A stretch of 64,000 nucleotides of DNA from assembly GCF_025200715.1 (NCBI RefSeq), contig NZ_CP104144.1:1116001-1180000 (forward strand). The letters run 5' to 3'. The notes under the pieces were generated by a model. The model did no database searches. It had not been told where the DNA came from and saw only the letters and a list, made by a program, of their open reading frames with translations. How positions within the stretch are numbered: the stretch's first letter is position 1; each line of letters opens with the position of its first letter. The DNA is from Rhizobium sullae (GTDB taxonomy: Bacteria; Pseudomonadota; Alphaproteobacteria; Rhizobiales; Rhizobiaceae). The position numbers and the translations under genes were made by a program. Shown one piece after another: positions 35,884 through 45,035 of the stretch.

Positions 35884-38171
35884 AGCGAAACGACCCCCAC
35901 TGTCGAACGCTTCGTATTGCGGGCGGGATGTCGCCTGCCGGCTAACTTCGCTCTGTCGTTCAGACGCAGGGCATTTGCGACCACGATGAGCGACGATGTC
36001 GACATCGCCACGGCTGCGACCAGGGGCGTCGCGTAGCCCGCAATCGCGATCGGCACGGCAATGATGTTGTAGCCGATCGCCAGCGCGAAGTTCTGCCGAA
36101 TGAACCGAGCCGCGCGGCGCGACACGGAAATCGCCTCGGGCACGGCCTCCAGACTGTCGTGCAGGAAGACGAGGTCTGCTGCCTGCCTGCCGACATCTGC
36201 CGCTGTCGCCGGCGCCATCGAGACATGGGCTACCGAAAGTGCCGGTGCATCATTGATGCCGTCACCGACCATCAGGATGCGATGGCCAAGCTTGCCCAGC
36301 CGTTCGCATTCCTCCATCTTCCCCCGGGGCGTCAATCCCGCCAGCCAGCGATCAATTTCAAGCGTCTTCGCCGTCGCCTCAACGACGCATTCCCGGTCGC
36401 CCGACATGACAACCACGGCAAGCCCCTGACGCGCAACGCTCTTGATCGTGCCATCAGCACCCGGCCGCAACGTATCCTCGAAGTAAAAGCGTGCGAGCTC
36501 GATCCCGTCCTTCGTTAGGACGACCTCGGAGAAAGCCTCGCTCTGTTGTGCGCCTCGGGGCCTTTCAGGGCAAGCGAAGGCCGCGTTGCCGAGACGGTAG
36601 ATTCCATTCCCGGTTCCGGCTTCCAGCCCAGCGCCTGGGATCTCCTTGACCGCATCAAAAGCCAGGGCATGTAGCCCAGCTTCGCGTAAAAGCGCTTGCG
36701 ACAACGGATGCCGGGAATGGGCTGCAAGACCAGCGGCGACGGCCAATTCGTAAGCACCGGCATCGGTGCGGTGGGCGAGACGGGGCCGGCCCATCGTCAA
36801 GGTTCCGGTCTTGTCGAACACGACCATATCGATCTCGGCCAAGCGTTCCATGGCCGAACCGTCCTTGACCATGATGCCCCGTCGGAACAGGGTCCCGGCA
36901 GCCACGACCTGAACAACGGGAACCGCCAGGCCCAGCGCGCAGGGGCAGGTGATGATCAAGACGGCGACGGCAACCAGCACCGCTTGCTTCCAGTCGCCGC
37001 CGATCAGGCCCCAGCCGAGAAAGGATATCAGCGCCAGAAGATGAACGGCCGGCGAGTAGTAGCTCGCCGCACGATCGGCGATGCGCCGGTAGCGGGCCCG
37101 CCCGCCCTCTGCGGCTTCCATCAAGCCGATGATCTCTGCCAGCAACGAGTTCTTTGCAGTCGCTGCCGCCCTGATCGTCAACGAGCCCATCAGGTTCATC
37201 GCGCCGGATTTCAGTTCGGCACCCGTCGACACTGCCATCGGAGTGCTTTCGCCCGTGACAATCGACAGGTCGACCTCGCTCTGGCCAGCAACGACGGTGG
37301 CATCGACAGGAATGCGCTCGCCGGCCGGCACGGCGATCAGATCGCCGACATTGATTTCGTCCACCGGTGCGTAACGCTTCGAGCCGTCCGGGTTGATCAG
37401 CAGCGCGCCGCGCGGGGCAAGCCGCGCCAGGCCGGTGATTGCCGCGCGTGCCTTGTCGCGCATGACGTGATCGAGCGTGCGGCCGATCAACAGGAAAAAT
37501 AGCAAAGATACCGATGCATCGAACCAGGCGTGTTCTCCATGGTGGATCGTTTCCCAGAGCGACATCGAATAAGACAGCGTCACCGCAAGCGATATCGGCA
37601 CATCCATGTTGGTGCGGCCGTGCTTCAGAGCATTCCATGCGGACTGATAGAAGAAACGTCCGGCATAGATCAGCGTCGGCGCTGCGATCATTGCCGATAT
37701 CCAATGGAACATGTCGCGCGTTGCAGCCTCGGCCCCAGACCAGATCGATACGGATAGCAGCATGATGTTTGCCGCCGCAAAGCCGGAGACGCCGACTGCG
37801 AGCAGAAGCTGATTGCGAACGCGGTCGTCGTCGCTCAAGTCAGCCGTGAACAGATGCGCGTGATAGCCGCAGGCCGTGATTGCAGACAGGATGCCGGCTG
37901 GATTGACCGGCTTGCCGTCCATCTCCTCGTACCACACGCAGCTAACGCGCTTTGCCGTGAGATTCACACGCGCGCTCTTGACATAAGGCAGCCGCGTCAG
38001 CGCCTTTTCGATCGTGGAAATGCAGGCACCGCAGTGGGCGCCCGGAACGCTGAAATCCGATTGCCTGAGACCGGAGCCCAGCGGCTGGCTGGCGAGCAGC
38101 GCCTCCTCGGCGCTTATGGCGTTGCTGCTCAGTGACAGCACGCCTTCGGCATCCATGGTGCAGCATGTCAT
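35880..38171 (-). CDS. fixI: P1B-type copper ATPase FixI (CcoI)
   Basis: 763 residues. An N-terminal heavy-metal domain has GAHCGACIS (C-x2-C). Then come the actuator TGESTP, membrane copper site [11 protein letters not shown], phosphorylation DKTGTLTMG, SRHPL in the nucleotide domain and GDGINDAPAL. It supplies copper for the cbb3 oxidase by pumping Cu+ outward. It overlaps fixH and fixS by four bases each, which with gene order fixG-H-I-S makes the assignment secure. Confidence 0.95.
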   Translation of the reverse strand: MTCCTMDAEGVLSLSSNAISAEEALLASQPLGSGLRQSDFSVPGAHCGACISTIEKALTRLPYVKSARVNLTAKRVSCVWYEEMDGKPVNPAGILSAITACGYHAHLFTADLSDDDRVRNQLLLAVGVSGFAAANIMLLSVSIWSGAEAATRDMFHWISAMIAAPTLIYAGRFFYQSAWNALKHGRTNMDVPISLAVTLSYSMSLWETIHHGEHAWFDASVSLLFFLLIGRTLDHVMRDKARAAITGLARLAPRGALLINPDGSKRYAPVDEINVGDLIAVPAGERIPVDATVVAGQSEVDLSIVTGESTPMAVSTGAELKSGAMNLMGSLTIRAAATAKNSLLAEIIGLMEAAEGGRARYRRIADRAASYYSPAVHLLALISFLGWGLIGGDWKQAVLVAVAVLIITCPCALGLAVPVVQVVAAGTLFRRGIMVKDGSAMERLAEIDMVVFDKTGTLTMGRPRLAHRTDAGAYELAVAAGLAAHSRHPLSQALLREAGLHALAFDAVKEIPGAGLEAGTGNGIYRLGNAAFACPERPRGAQQSEAFSEVVLTKDGIELARFYFEDTLRPGADGTIKSVARQGLAVVVMSGDRECVVEATAKTLEIDRWLAGLTPRGKMEECERLGKLGHRILMVGDGINDAPALSVAHVSMAPATAADVGRQAADLVFLHDSLEAVPEAISVSRRAARFIRQNFALAIGYNIIAVPIAIAGYATPLVAAVAMSTSSLIVVANALRLNDRAKLAGRRHPARNTKRSTVGVVSL

Positions 38172-38665
38172 TGGACGAACCCTGCGGTATTGATCCTCAG
38201 GGCCTCGTGCATCACGGTCGTGCCCTGATTCTTCGAAATGACTTCAACAATCCAGTCGCCCGACAGGATGCGGCGGCGTGCCTCGAAATGGCCGTCATGG
38301 CTCTTCGGCAACTCGATGACGAAGTCCTCGTGGTCCCCGACCGGCCGCTTGAAATGCGCCGTGACCTCGTCAGCAGCGGCGGGGGAACCGTCGCGATTGT
38401 GCAGCTCATAGACGATCAGCCCGTCATGAAGCGCGAACTTGCCAGAAACGCCGCTCATGGCCATAGCGCGCATTGCCTCCGCCTTCTTGTTGAATTCCTG
38501 GCTCGCCACATAGGTGTTTTTCACCACGAGCCCGCTCCAGCTCGATGAGGCGTACCAGGCCATCGTCATGTTGACGGCAATAATGATGCCAAAGAAGGTA
38601 AGCATAATGAGGAGCATATGTCGGCCGGTAAAGCCTTTGCCGCCGGTGATCGGATAGTCGCTCAT
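38168..38665 (-). CDS. fixH: FixH (CcoH)
   Basis: 165 residues. One transmembrane helix about residues 15-37 (MLLIMLTFFGIIIAVNMTMA), then a periplasmic beta-rich domain with YVASQEFNKKAEA and ISGDWIVEV-like LSGDWIVEVIS typical for FixH. It assists cbb3 assembly. Overlaps fixG and fixI by four bases each. Confidence 0.92.
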   Translation of the reverse strand: MSDYPITGGKGFTGRHMLLIMLTFFGIIIAVNMTMAWYASSSWSGLVVKNTYVASQEFNKKAEAMRAMAMSGVSGKFALHDGLIVYELHNRDGSPAAADEVTAHFKRPVGDHEDFVIELPKSHDGHFEARRRILSGDWIVEVISKNQGTTVMHEALRINTAGFVQ

Positions 38666-40239
38666 TTCCTGGCTCCTGGTGCATTGAAGGCGGCTTTGTA
38701 GACCGAGCTATCTGTGCCTGCCGGGTCGTTGGCCACGAAGAGAAACTCGCTGACCGCACTGGTGGCATTCTTGGCTGTGACGAAGACCTTGAGCGCCATT
38801 GCCGTGTCGGGCTTCGTTTCGATCATGAATTTCCGGCCTTCCCCTGTCGATAGTTCCGGAATCCTCATCGTCGCACCGTCCATTCCTTCGAGATGCAACG
38901 CAATCGTGCGGGGCTGCGGCAGCATGTTGAGAATGCGAAGCGTGTAACCGTTGCGGACCGAGCCGTCTGATTCCAGCACGAACTGCGGGTTTCTGTCGTG
39001 CACGACGTTGAGGTCAAGCCGCTCGCGCAGTGCGAGATGGACAAGCATACCGACCCCTGCCGCTGCCCAGACGGCTGCATAGAAGATCACGCGAGGCCTG
39101 ACGATGACGCGCCAATTGAAATGCCGGACCGCTGCGACGAAGGCTCCGCCGTCGTCGCGAACGCGCTGGGGCTGCACGCCGATTTTCCCGTTGTCAGTAG
39201 CAAGCGCCATGTTGGCTGCATATTCGCTCAGCGTCGCATAGGCGATGAGGCCGCGCGGCTTGTTCAGCTTGTCCATGACGCCATCGCAGGCATCGATGCA
39301 AAGTGCACAGGTGATGCATTCCATTTGCTGGCCGTCGCGGATGTCGATGCCCATCGGACAGACGGCCACGCAGGCGTTGCAATCGACGCAGTCGCCAACG
39401 GCCTGGCCCGAGAGGGCCGCCTTCTTGGCATGGCGGGAGCGCGGCTCGCCGCGCCAGTCATTGTAGGTGACGACAAGGGAGTTTTCATCGAGCATCGCGC
39501 CCTGGATACGGGGCCACGGGCACATGTAGGTGCAGACCTGCTCGCGCATCAGTCCGCCGAGCACATAGGTGGTTGCAGTGAGCGTTGCGACGGTTGCATA
39601 GGCGACCGACGGCGCTTGGCCATTCAGAAAACTCAGCGCCAGCGTTGGCGCATCGGCAAAGTAGAAAATCCAGGCGCCCCCGGTTGCAGCACCGACGACA
39701 AGCCAACTCGCGTGTTTGATGACGCGCTTCACCAGCTTGCCGGCGCTCCATGGCGCATTGTCGAGCTTGATTCGAGCGTTGCGATCGCCCTCGATGGCGC
39801 GCTCAATGACGAGAAACAGATCGACCCATACCGTCTGGGGACAGGCATAGCCACACCATGCTCTCCCGACCGCGGAAGTCACCAGGAACAAGCCGAAGCC
39901 CGCCATGACAAGCAGACCGGCTACGTAGAAGAATTCCTGCGGCCAGATCTCGATGAAAAAAAAGAAGAAACGGCGGGATGACAGATCGACCAGGACCGCC
40001 TGATCGGGCGCGTAAGGACCTCTGTCCCACCGAAGCCACGGTGAGAGATAATAGATCCCGAGCGTGATCAGCATCACGATCCACTTGAACCGCCGGAAAC
40101 GGCCTTCCGCCCTCTTGGGAAAGACCTTCTTGCGCGCGGCATAAAGTGGCTGACGATTGCGCGCGGCGTTGACCGGCTCTACGTGAAGATGTTCGACGGT
40201 CTTGTTGTCGCTCGGGCTCGGGGCGGTGTAGAGGTTCAT
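38662..40239 (-). CDS. fixG: FixG (CcoG) iron-sulfur membrane protein
   Basis: 525 residues from MNLYTAPSPSDNKTVEHL; GGA eight bases upstream favours this start over ATG at 40248. Several membrane helices, the conserved CGYACPQTVW and CTYMCPWPRIQG, then two 4Fe-4S ferredoxin motifs (CVDCNACVAVCPMGID and CITCALCIDACD), and a C-terminal Ig-like periplasmic domain. CcoG is described as a Cu2+ reductase for cbb3 assembly. First gene of fixGHIS with its own FixK box 54 bp upstream. Confidence 0.95.
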   Translation of the reverse strand: MNLYTAPSPSDNKTVEHLHVEPVNAARNRQPLYAARKKVFPKRAEGRFRRFKWIVMLITLGIYYLSPWLRWDRGPYAPDQAVLVDLSSRRFFFFFIEIWPQEFFYVAGLLVMAGFGLFLVTSAVGRAWCGYACPQTVWVDLFLVIERAIEGDRNARIKLDNAPWSAGKLVKRVIKHASWLVVGAATGGAWIFYFADAPTLALSFLNGQAPSVAYATVATLTATTYVLGGLMREQVCTYMCPWPRIQGAMLDENSLVVTYNDWRGEPRSRHAKKAALSGQAVGDCVDCNACVAVCPMGIDIRDGQQMECITCALCIDACDGVMDKLNKPRGLIAYATLSEYAANMALATDNGKIGVQPQRVRDDGGAFVAAVRHFNWRVIVRPRVIFYAAVWAAAGVGMLVHLALRERLDLNVVHDRNPQFVLESDGSVRNGYTLRILNMLPQPRTIALHLEGMDGATMRIPELSTGEGRKFMIETKPDTAMALKVFVTAKNATSAVSEFLFVANDPAGTDSSVYKAAFNAPGARK

Positions 40240-40292
40240 GATCAGCATCCGTCATTGATGCGCCCTTGTCGCATTCCGCAGCGCCGCCTTCC

Positions 40293-40306
40293 TTGACGTA
40301 GGTCAA
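40293..40306. promoter_or_regulatory. FixK box before fixGHIS
   Basis: TTGAC-GTAG-GTCAA, full match, 54 bp upstream of fixG. Confidence 0.85.
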
Positions 40307-40329
40307 GAAGCAGGCCGAACGACAAATGC

Positions 40330-40356
40330 AAAAAAAGCCACGCCCAAAGGCGTGGC
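40330..40356 (-). terminator. Intrinsic terminator after fixNOQP and small gene
   Basis: GCCACGCC-CAAA-GGCGTGGC is a perfect 8-bp stem. On the minus strand it is followed by seven T residues, the classic factor-independent form. It separates the fixNOQP transcript from the fixG box. Confidence 0.9.
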
Positions 40357-40402
40357 CAGGAGGGAACTGCAGAGGGAGAGCCCTGCAGGGGACGTCTGCT
40401 TA

Positions 40403-40591
40403 TTAGCGGCTTGTGGTCGAATGATCCTTGAGGCAAGTCAAACTGATCATCGCTTGGCCAAGTTTTTCGGATTCTTCCTTTTCTTCGTCTGCCGTGACAG
40501 GCACTTTGGCCCGGACGGAGACGCGCGTGTGGACGACCGAGCGCGGTGTTCCATAGAGCGAGATCAGCGGATTGCTATCGTGTGTCGACAT
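40403..40591 (-). CDS. Small unknown protein downstream of fixP
   Basis: 62 residues, MSTHDSNPLISLYGTPRSVV, 10 bp after the fixP stop, with AGGGG about six bases before the ATG, and the intrinsic terminator 47 bp after it. It is therefore transcribed with fixNOQP. No known domain: soluble, with a charged middle (ADEEKEESEKLG). It may be a real small gene of the cbb3 operon or a residual frame; position, ribosome site and terminator favour the former. Confidence 0.55.
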   Translation of the reverse strand: MSTHDSNPLISLYGTPRSVVHTRVSVRAKVPVTADEEKEESEKLGQAMISLTCLKDHSTTSR

Positions 40592-40601
40592 GATTGAGCC
40601 C

Positions 40602-41465
40602 CTATTTTCCGCCGCCCAAGGAATGGACGAAGACGGTGAGTTCCTTGACGGTCGTATCGCCGAGGCGGGCGGACCAGGCCGGCATCATTCCGTGTTTGGG
40701 CGCGCTGATCTGGCGGGCGACTGCTTCTTCGCTCTCCCCCTTCAACCAGATGGCATCAGCCAGATTGGGCGCACCCATGTCAATGTTGCCCTTGCCGTCT
40801 TCCCCGTGACAGGCCGCGCAATTGTCGAGATAGGGCTGTTTCCCGGCCCTTGCCATCTCCGGATCGGAGAGCGTTTTTGTCAAGCTCCAGACATAGGCAG
40901 CGACATTGCGGGTCTGCGAGGCATCGAGGATATCAGCAAACGCCGGCATCTCGGACACATGGGTGTCGCTGTCACCGTCAAAACGGACGCCATGGGCGAT
41001 GGTCTTTCGGATTGATTCAAGATCGCCGCCCCATAGCCAATCGTCGTCATTCAGATTCGGGAACCCCGGACCACCGGCTGCGCCACTGCCATGGCACTGC
41101 GCGCAGTTGACCTTGAACGCTGAAGCGCCGCCGGAGATGGCGAACTGCCGCAGATTGGCATCTGCGTCGATTTCGCCGACCGTCTTTGCGGCGATCTGGT
41201 CGAGAAACATGGTCTGGGCTGACATTGCCGTTTCCACCTCCTGCGTAAGATCGGCGCGGCTCGAAAAGCCGAGCAGCCCATCGGTGGCCTTGGTCAAAAG
41301 TGGAATGGAAGGATAAGCAATGGCATATCCCACCGCCCACAAGATCGTCGCATAGAACGTCCAGACCCACCACCGCGGCATGGGATTGTTCAGCTCGCGG
41401 ATACCGTCCCATTCATGCCCGGTGGTTTCGACGCCGCTGAGTTCATCAACATGTTTGTCCGACAT
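40602..41465 (-). CDS. fixP: cbb3 oxidase di-haem cytochrome c subunit FixP (CcoP)
   Basis: 287 residues from MSDKHVDELSGVETTGHEWD, the usual FixP N-terminus; AAGGA precedes it, so the ATG three codons upstream is less likely. One membrane helix (about residues 30-55), then two haem c sites, CAQCHGSG and CAACHGEDG, each with a distal Met (MPAF, MMPAW). It brings electrons from the bc1 complex or cytochromes to FixO/FixN. Adjacent to fixQ. Confidence 0.95.
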   Translation of the reverse strand: MSDKHVDELSGVETTGHEWDGIRELNNPMPRWWVWTFYATILWAVGYAIAYPSIPLLTKATDGLLGFSSRADLTQEVETAMSAQTMFLDQIAAKTVGEIDADANLRQFAISGGASAFKVNCAQCHGSGAAGGPGFPNLNDDDWLWGGDLESIRKTIAHGVRFDGDSDTHVSEMPAFADILDASQTRNVAAYVWSLTKTLSDPEMARAGKQPYLDNCAACHGEDGKGNIDMGAPNLADAIWLKGESEEAVARQISAPKHGMMPAWSARLGDTTVKELTVFVHSLGGGK

Positions 41466-41466
41466 A

Positions 41467-41619
41467 TCAGTCATCCTTCAAGGGTATGCTTGCGGCTTCA
41501 TTGGCGCTTTCCCTGCTGCCTGGACGGAGCGTGAAAAGGACGACGCCGATGAAGAACAGGGTCATGGCAAGAAGGCCCCAACTGTCGGCGAAGTGGCGCA
41601 TTGCGGTGTAGGTTTCCAT
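41467..41619 (-). CDS. fixQ: cbb3 oxidase small subunit FixQ (CcoQ)
   Basis: 50 residues from METYTAMRHFADSWGLLAMT. A single transmembrane helix (LLAMTLFFIGVVLFTLRPGS) with the family RPGS turn and a short tail. CcoQ stabilises the core oxidase complex. The start is chosen by family length; longer upstream readings lie inside fixO. Confidence 0.93.
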   Translation of the reverse strand: METYTAMRHFADSWGLLAMTLFFIGVVLFTLRPGSRESANEAASIPLKDD

Positions 41620-41629
41620 GGCGCATTCC

Positions 41630-42361
41630 TCAGCGATATCCGGTTGCATCGTCATAGGTCGAATAGTCGACCAAGGTGCCAAGCATCTGTAGGTAAGCCA
41701 CCAACGCGTCCATCTCCGTCAGCTTCGAAGGGTCGCCGTCGAAGTCACCTGTCTTGGCCTTCGGATAACGTTCGAGCAGCGCTGTGGTGTCGGCGTTCGG
41801 ATCGGCCTGCATTTTCATATCGGCCTCGGCGTTGGCGATCATGTCCGGCGTGTAGGGCACACCGACAATTCCGTTTGCCTTGAGATCCATGCCGACATCC
41901 TTGACTGCGACCTCGTTGGTTTTGAGAAAGGCGTAGCTCGGCATGATCGATTCCGGCACGACCGCGCGCGGATCGGCGAGGTGCTGGACTTGCCATTCAT
42001 TCGAATAGCGACCACCCACGCGTGCAAGGTCGGGTCCGGTACGCTTTGAACCCCATTGGAAGGGATGGTCGTACATAGATTCGGCGGCGAGCGAATAATG
42101 TCCGTAACGTTCGACTTCGTCGCGGAATGGCCGGATCATTTGGCTGTGGCAGACGTAGCAGCCCTCGCGGACGTAGATATTGCGGCCGGCCAGCTCCAGC
42201 GGCGTATAGGGACGCATTCCCTCCACCTTTTCGATCGTGTTCTGCAGGTAGAACAGCGGTGCGATTTCCACGATGCCGCCGACGCTGACAACCAGGAGTG
42301 ATCCCACCAGCAGGAGCGTCGCGTTCTTTTCTATGATCTGGTGTTTCTCAAGTATCGACAT
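41630..42361 (-). CDS. fixO: cbb3 oxidase monohaem cytochrome c subunit FixO (CcoO)
   Basis: 243 residues. One membrane helix ([20 protein letters not shown]), then [27 protein letters not shown] haem site (CYVCH) and [16 protein letters not shown]. Periplasmic cytochrome c domain that passes electrons from FixP to FixN. Second gene of fixNOQP, 9 bp after fixN. Confidence 0.96.
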   Translation of the reverse strand: MSILEKHQIIEKNATLLLVGSLLVVSVGGIVEIAPLFYLQNTIEKVEGMRPYTPLELAGRNIYVREGCYVCHSQMIRPFRDEVERYGHYSLAAESMYDHPFQWGSKRTGPDLARVGGRYSNEWQVQHLADPRAVVPESIMPSYAFLKTNEVAVKDVGMDLKANGIVGVPYTPDMIANAEADMKMQADPNADTTALLERYPKAKTGDFDGDPSKLTEMDALVAYLQMLGTLVDYSTYDDATGYR

Positions 42362-42370
42362 GGTCGTTCC

Positions 42371-43987
42371 TCACTCGGCAGGCTGGGCGACGAGAGCACC
42401 TGGCATCGGTGCCTCGTTGCGTTGGTAACCACGGATGGTCATGTAGACATTGAATGCCATGATCAGACCGCCCGCGAGGTAGAGAGCTCCACCCACGGCT
42501 CGCAGCAGGTAGTATGGGAACATTGCAGCGACGGTCTCGGCGAAGGAATAGACGAGGAAGCCCTGGCTATTATATTCGCGCCACATCAGGCCCTGCTGGA
42601 TGCCGGCAACCCAAAGCACGGCGGCGTAAATAACGATGCCAAGCGTCGCGAGCCAGAAATGCCAGTTGACCATGCGCAAGCTATAGAGACGCTCCTGTCC
42701 CCAAAGCTTCGGCGTCAGGTAATAGATGGCACCGAAGGTGATCATGCCGACCCAGCCGAGTGCGCCCGAGTGGACGTGACCGATCGTCCATTCCGTATAG
42801 TGGCTGAGCGAGTTGACAGCCTTGACCGACATCATGGGACCTTCGAAGGTCGACATTCCGTAAAAGGCGATTGCCATGATCATCATGCGGATGATCGGGT
42901 CTGTGCGGATCTTGTCCCAGGCGCCCGAAAGCGTCATCAGGCCGTTGATCATGCCGCCCCACGACGGCATCCAGAGCATGACGGAAAAGACCATGCCGAG
43001 CGTCTGCGCCCAATCCGGCAGCGCCGTATAGTGCAAATGGTGCGGACCGGCCCAGATATACATGAAGATCAGGGCCCAGAAGTGGATGATCGACAGGCGA
43101 TAGGAGTAGACCGGCCGGTTCGCCTGCTTCGGTACGAAGTAATACATCATGCCCAGGAAGCCAGCAGTCAGGAAGAAGCCGACTGCGTTATGGCCGTACC
43201 ACCACTGGGTCAAAGCGTCCTGAACGCCGGAGAATGCTGAATAGCTCTTCGAGCCGAGCAAGGAGACCGGCATCGAGAGGTTATTGACGACATGCAGCAT
43301 CGCCACCGTGACGATGAAACCGAGGTAGAACCAGTTCGCGACATAGATGTGCGGTTCCTTGCGCTTCAAAAGCGTCCCTAGGAATGCGAGCAGATAAGCG
43401 ACCCAGACGATCGTCAGCCAGATGTCGACATACCATTCAGGCTCCGCGTATTCCCGCCCCTCGGTGATACCCAAGAGATAGCCAGTGGCGGCCATGACGA
43501 TGAAGAGCTGGTAGCCCCAAAATACGAACCAGCCGAGGTTGCCGCCGAAGAGGCGGGCCCGACAGGTTCTCTGGACGACATAGAAGGACGTGGCAATCAA
43601 CGCGTTGCCGCCGAAAGCGAAAACGACAGCGGATGTGTGGACCGGCCGCAGGCGCCCAAAGTTGAAATACGGAGCGATGTTCAGATCGGGATAGGCGAGC
43701 TGAAGCGCGACAACGACCCCAACGAGAAAGCCGACCACGCCCCAAAATACGGTGGCGATGACACCATACCGAACAACGTCGTCAAAATATTCGGACGAAG
43801 CTGGCTTCGGCCGCTGGGCAGCCGGTGCGAAATTAACGCGGCGGAGAAGCACAAGCGTGCTTCCCATCAGCACGAAGAACAGCACCCACATATGTGCTGC
43901 AAAGAGGTGGTCGTGCGCGAAAGCAGCGCCGAGCAGCGCGAAGAACGCGAACACGGCTATTGCCACCGTTTCCGTCATATAGTTCAT
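42371..43987 (-). CDS. fixN: cbb3 oxidase catalytic subunit FixN (CcoN)
   Basis: 538 residues from [20 protein letters not shown]; the ATG six codons earlier is less like other FixN starts. Twelve membrane helices with the conserved His residues of haem b and CuB ([36 protein letters not shown]). High-affinity O2 reduction and proton pumping for micro-oxic growth and nitrogen fixation. The FixK box is 94 bp upstream. Confidence 0.97.
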   Translation of the reverse strand: MNYMTETVAIAVFAFFALLGAAFAHDHLFAAHMWVLFFVLMGSTLVLLRRVNFAPAAQRPKPASSEYFDDVVRYGVIATVFWGVVGFLVGVVVALQLAYPDLNIAPYFNFGRLRPVHTSAVVFAFGGNALIATSFYVVQRTCRARLFGGNLGWFVFWGYQLFIVMAATGYLLGITEGREYAEPEWYVDIWLTIVWVAYLLAFLGTLLKRKEPHIYVANWFYLGFIVTVAMLHVVNNLSMPVSLLGSKSYSAFSGVQDALTQWWYGHNAVGFFLTAGFLGMMYYFVPKQANRPVYSYRLSIIHFWALIFMYIWAGPHHLHYTALPDWAQTLGMVFSVMLWMPSWGGMINGLMTLSGAWDKIRTDPIIRMMIMAIAFYGMSTFEGPMMSVKAVNSLSHYTEWTIGHVHSGALGWVGMITFGAIYYLTPKLWGQERLYSLRMVNWHFWLATLGIVIYAAVLWVAGIQQGLMWREYNSQGFLVYSFAETVAAMFPYYLLRAVGGALYLAGGLIMAFNVYMTIRGYQRNEAPMPGALVAQPAE

Positions 43988-44080
43988 GTCGTTGTCCCCA
44001 AGCACAGACGATCACGCAGAAGCGTAATCTTCTTTCCGATCTTGTAGGGGGAGAGCTGACACGAGCGCCGGGGCCGATCC

Positions 44081-44094
44081 TTGATCTATGTCAA
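44081..44094. promoter_or_regulatory. FixK box between fixN and fixK
   Basis: TTGAT-CTAT-GTCAA, full match, 94 bp upstream of fixN (minus) and 182 bp upstream of fixK (plus). The identical 14-mer occurs before the copper operon at 58597. Confidence 0.85.
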
Positions 44095-44169
44095 CGATCG
44101 CAACACGGGCGGCGGGCGCACGCTGACTTTTATGGATTATTCTGCATTTTCCCTCGCGAATCTGTTGCT

Positions 44170-44187
44170 CTGTTACAGACTGTTACA
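44170..44187. promoter_or_regulatory. Tandem direct repeat CTGTTACA before fixK (K-box candidate)
   Basis: CTGTTACAGA-CTGTTACA gives two identical 8-mers with a 10-bp period, about 90 bp upstream of fixK. OmpR/PhoB-type regulators bind such tandem repeats. This is a candidate site for the regulator that activates fixK in FixJ-less rhizobia. Confidence 0.6.
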
Positions 44188-44275
44188 CTTTCGCACCAAT
44201 ATGCACGCTGCGAGCATTCCCGCGTAACGCGAGCCGTTTTTACTGCCCTCATCAAACGGGACAGAGGGTTCAAAA

Positions 44276-45007
44276 ATGTTGATGCAAAAAAATATCGCGT
44301 TCGAAGCTGTCAAGGGCTCGATGGCCGACAATTCGGGACAAATGTCCCTGAAATCGCTTTTTCATTCCATTCCGCAGGAAGTGCTTCAAACCGGCAAGGC
44401 CATGTTCTGGGAAGGCGACGCGGCGAACCATCTTTTTGAACTCGTCGACGGCGTTATGCGCCTCTACCGCATCATTGGCGACGGCCGGCGCGTGATCACG
44501 GCCTTTCTGTATCCGGGCGACCTCGTCGGCACGTCGCTCCAGGAGCGCTATCTCTACACTGCCGAAGCCGTCACGAATTGCAAGATTCGCCGCATCGCGC
44601 GGAAGAACTTCCACGACGAAATCTTCCGCTCCGCCTGTCTTCGTCCTGATTTCATGTCGGTGCTGTGCCAGGAAATGGCTGCCGCTCACGATCAGATGGT
44701 ACTGCTGTCGAAGAAGAATGCAGAAGAGCGCCTGTGCAGTTTCCTGCTCCAGCTCATCTCTCGTGACATGACGAACGCGGCAGGTGACCTCGTGACGCTG
44801 CCGATGAACAGGCTCGATATCGCCGATTATCTTGGTCTCACCATCGAGACTGTGTCACGCACCATCAGCAAGCTCGCCAGCCGGAACATTCTCGTCCCCG
44901 TCGGACGCCACGACATGAAGATCCTGAGTCTGAAGCGTCTCATTCAATTGTCCGGCAACGGGGATGATTTCTCTCTGGAAAATTGCCATAGCTGCAGTAT
45001 TCACTAA
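44276..45007 (+). CDS. fixK: FixK-type Crp/Fnr transcriptional regulator
   Basis: 243 residues (MLMQKNIAFEAVKGSMADNS; a later start at the third codon is possible). Beta-barrel domain (ELVDGVMRLYRIIGDGRRVI), then the HTH LDIADYLGLTIETVSRTISK with E-x2-SR, reading TTGAT half-sites. The N-terminal Cys cluster of FNR is missing, as in FixK; a C-terminal ENCHSCSIH tail carries two Cys. It is divergent from fixN and followed after 28 bp by a hybrid FixL gene, the order known from R. leguminosarum and R. etli. It probably drives the anaeroboxes of this window. Confidence 0.9.
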   Translation: MLMQKNIAFEAVKGSMADNSGQMSLKSLFHSIPQEVLQTGKAMFWEGDAANHLFELVDGVMRLYRIIGDGRRVITAFLYPGDLVGTSLQERYLYTAEAVTNCKIRRIARKNFHDEIFRSACLRPDFMSVLCQEMAAAHDQMVLLSKKNAEERLCSFLLQLISRDMTNAAGDLVTLPMNRLDIADYLGLTIETVSRTISKLASRNILVPVGRHDMKILSLKRLIQLSGNGDDFSLENCHSCSIH

Positions 45008-45035
45008 TGGGCTCGGGATAAACGAGTTGAAAACT

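Noticed and set aside
40428..40441. TTGAG-GCAA-GTCAA near fixG
   Set aside because: One mismatch and inside the small gene after fixP, upstream of the terminator; the perfect box at 40293 serves fixG.
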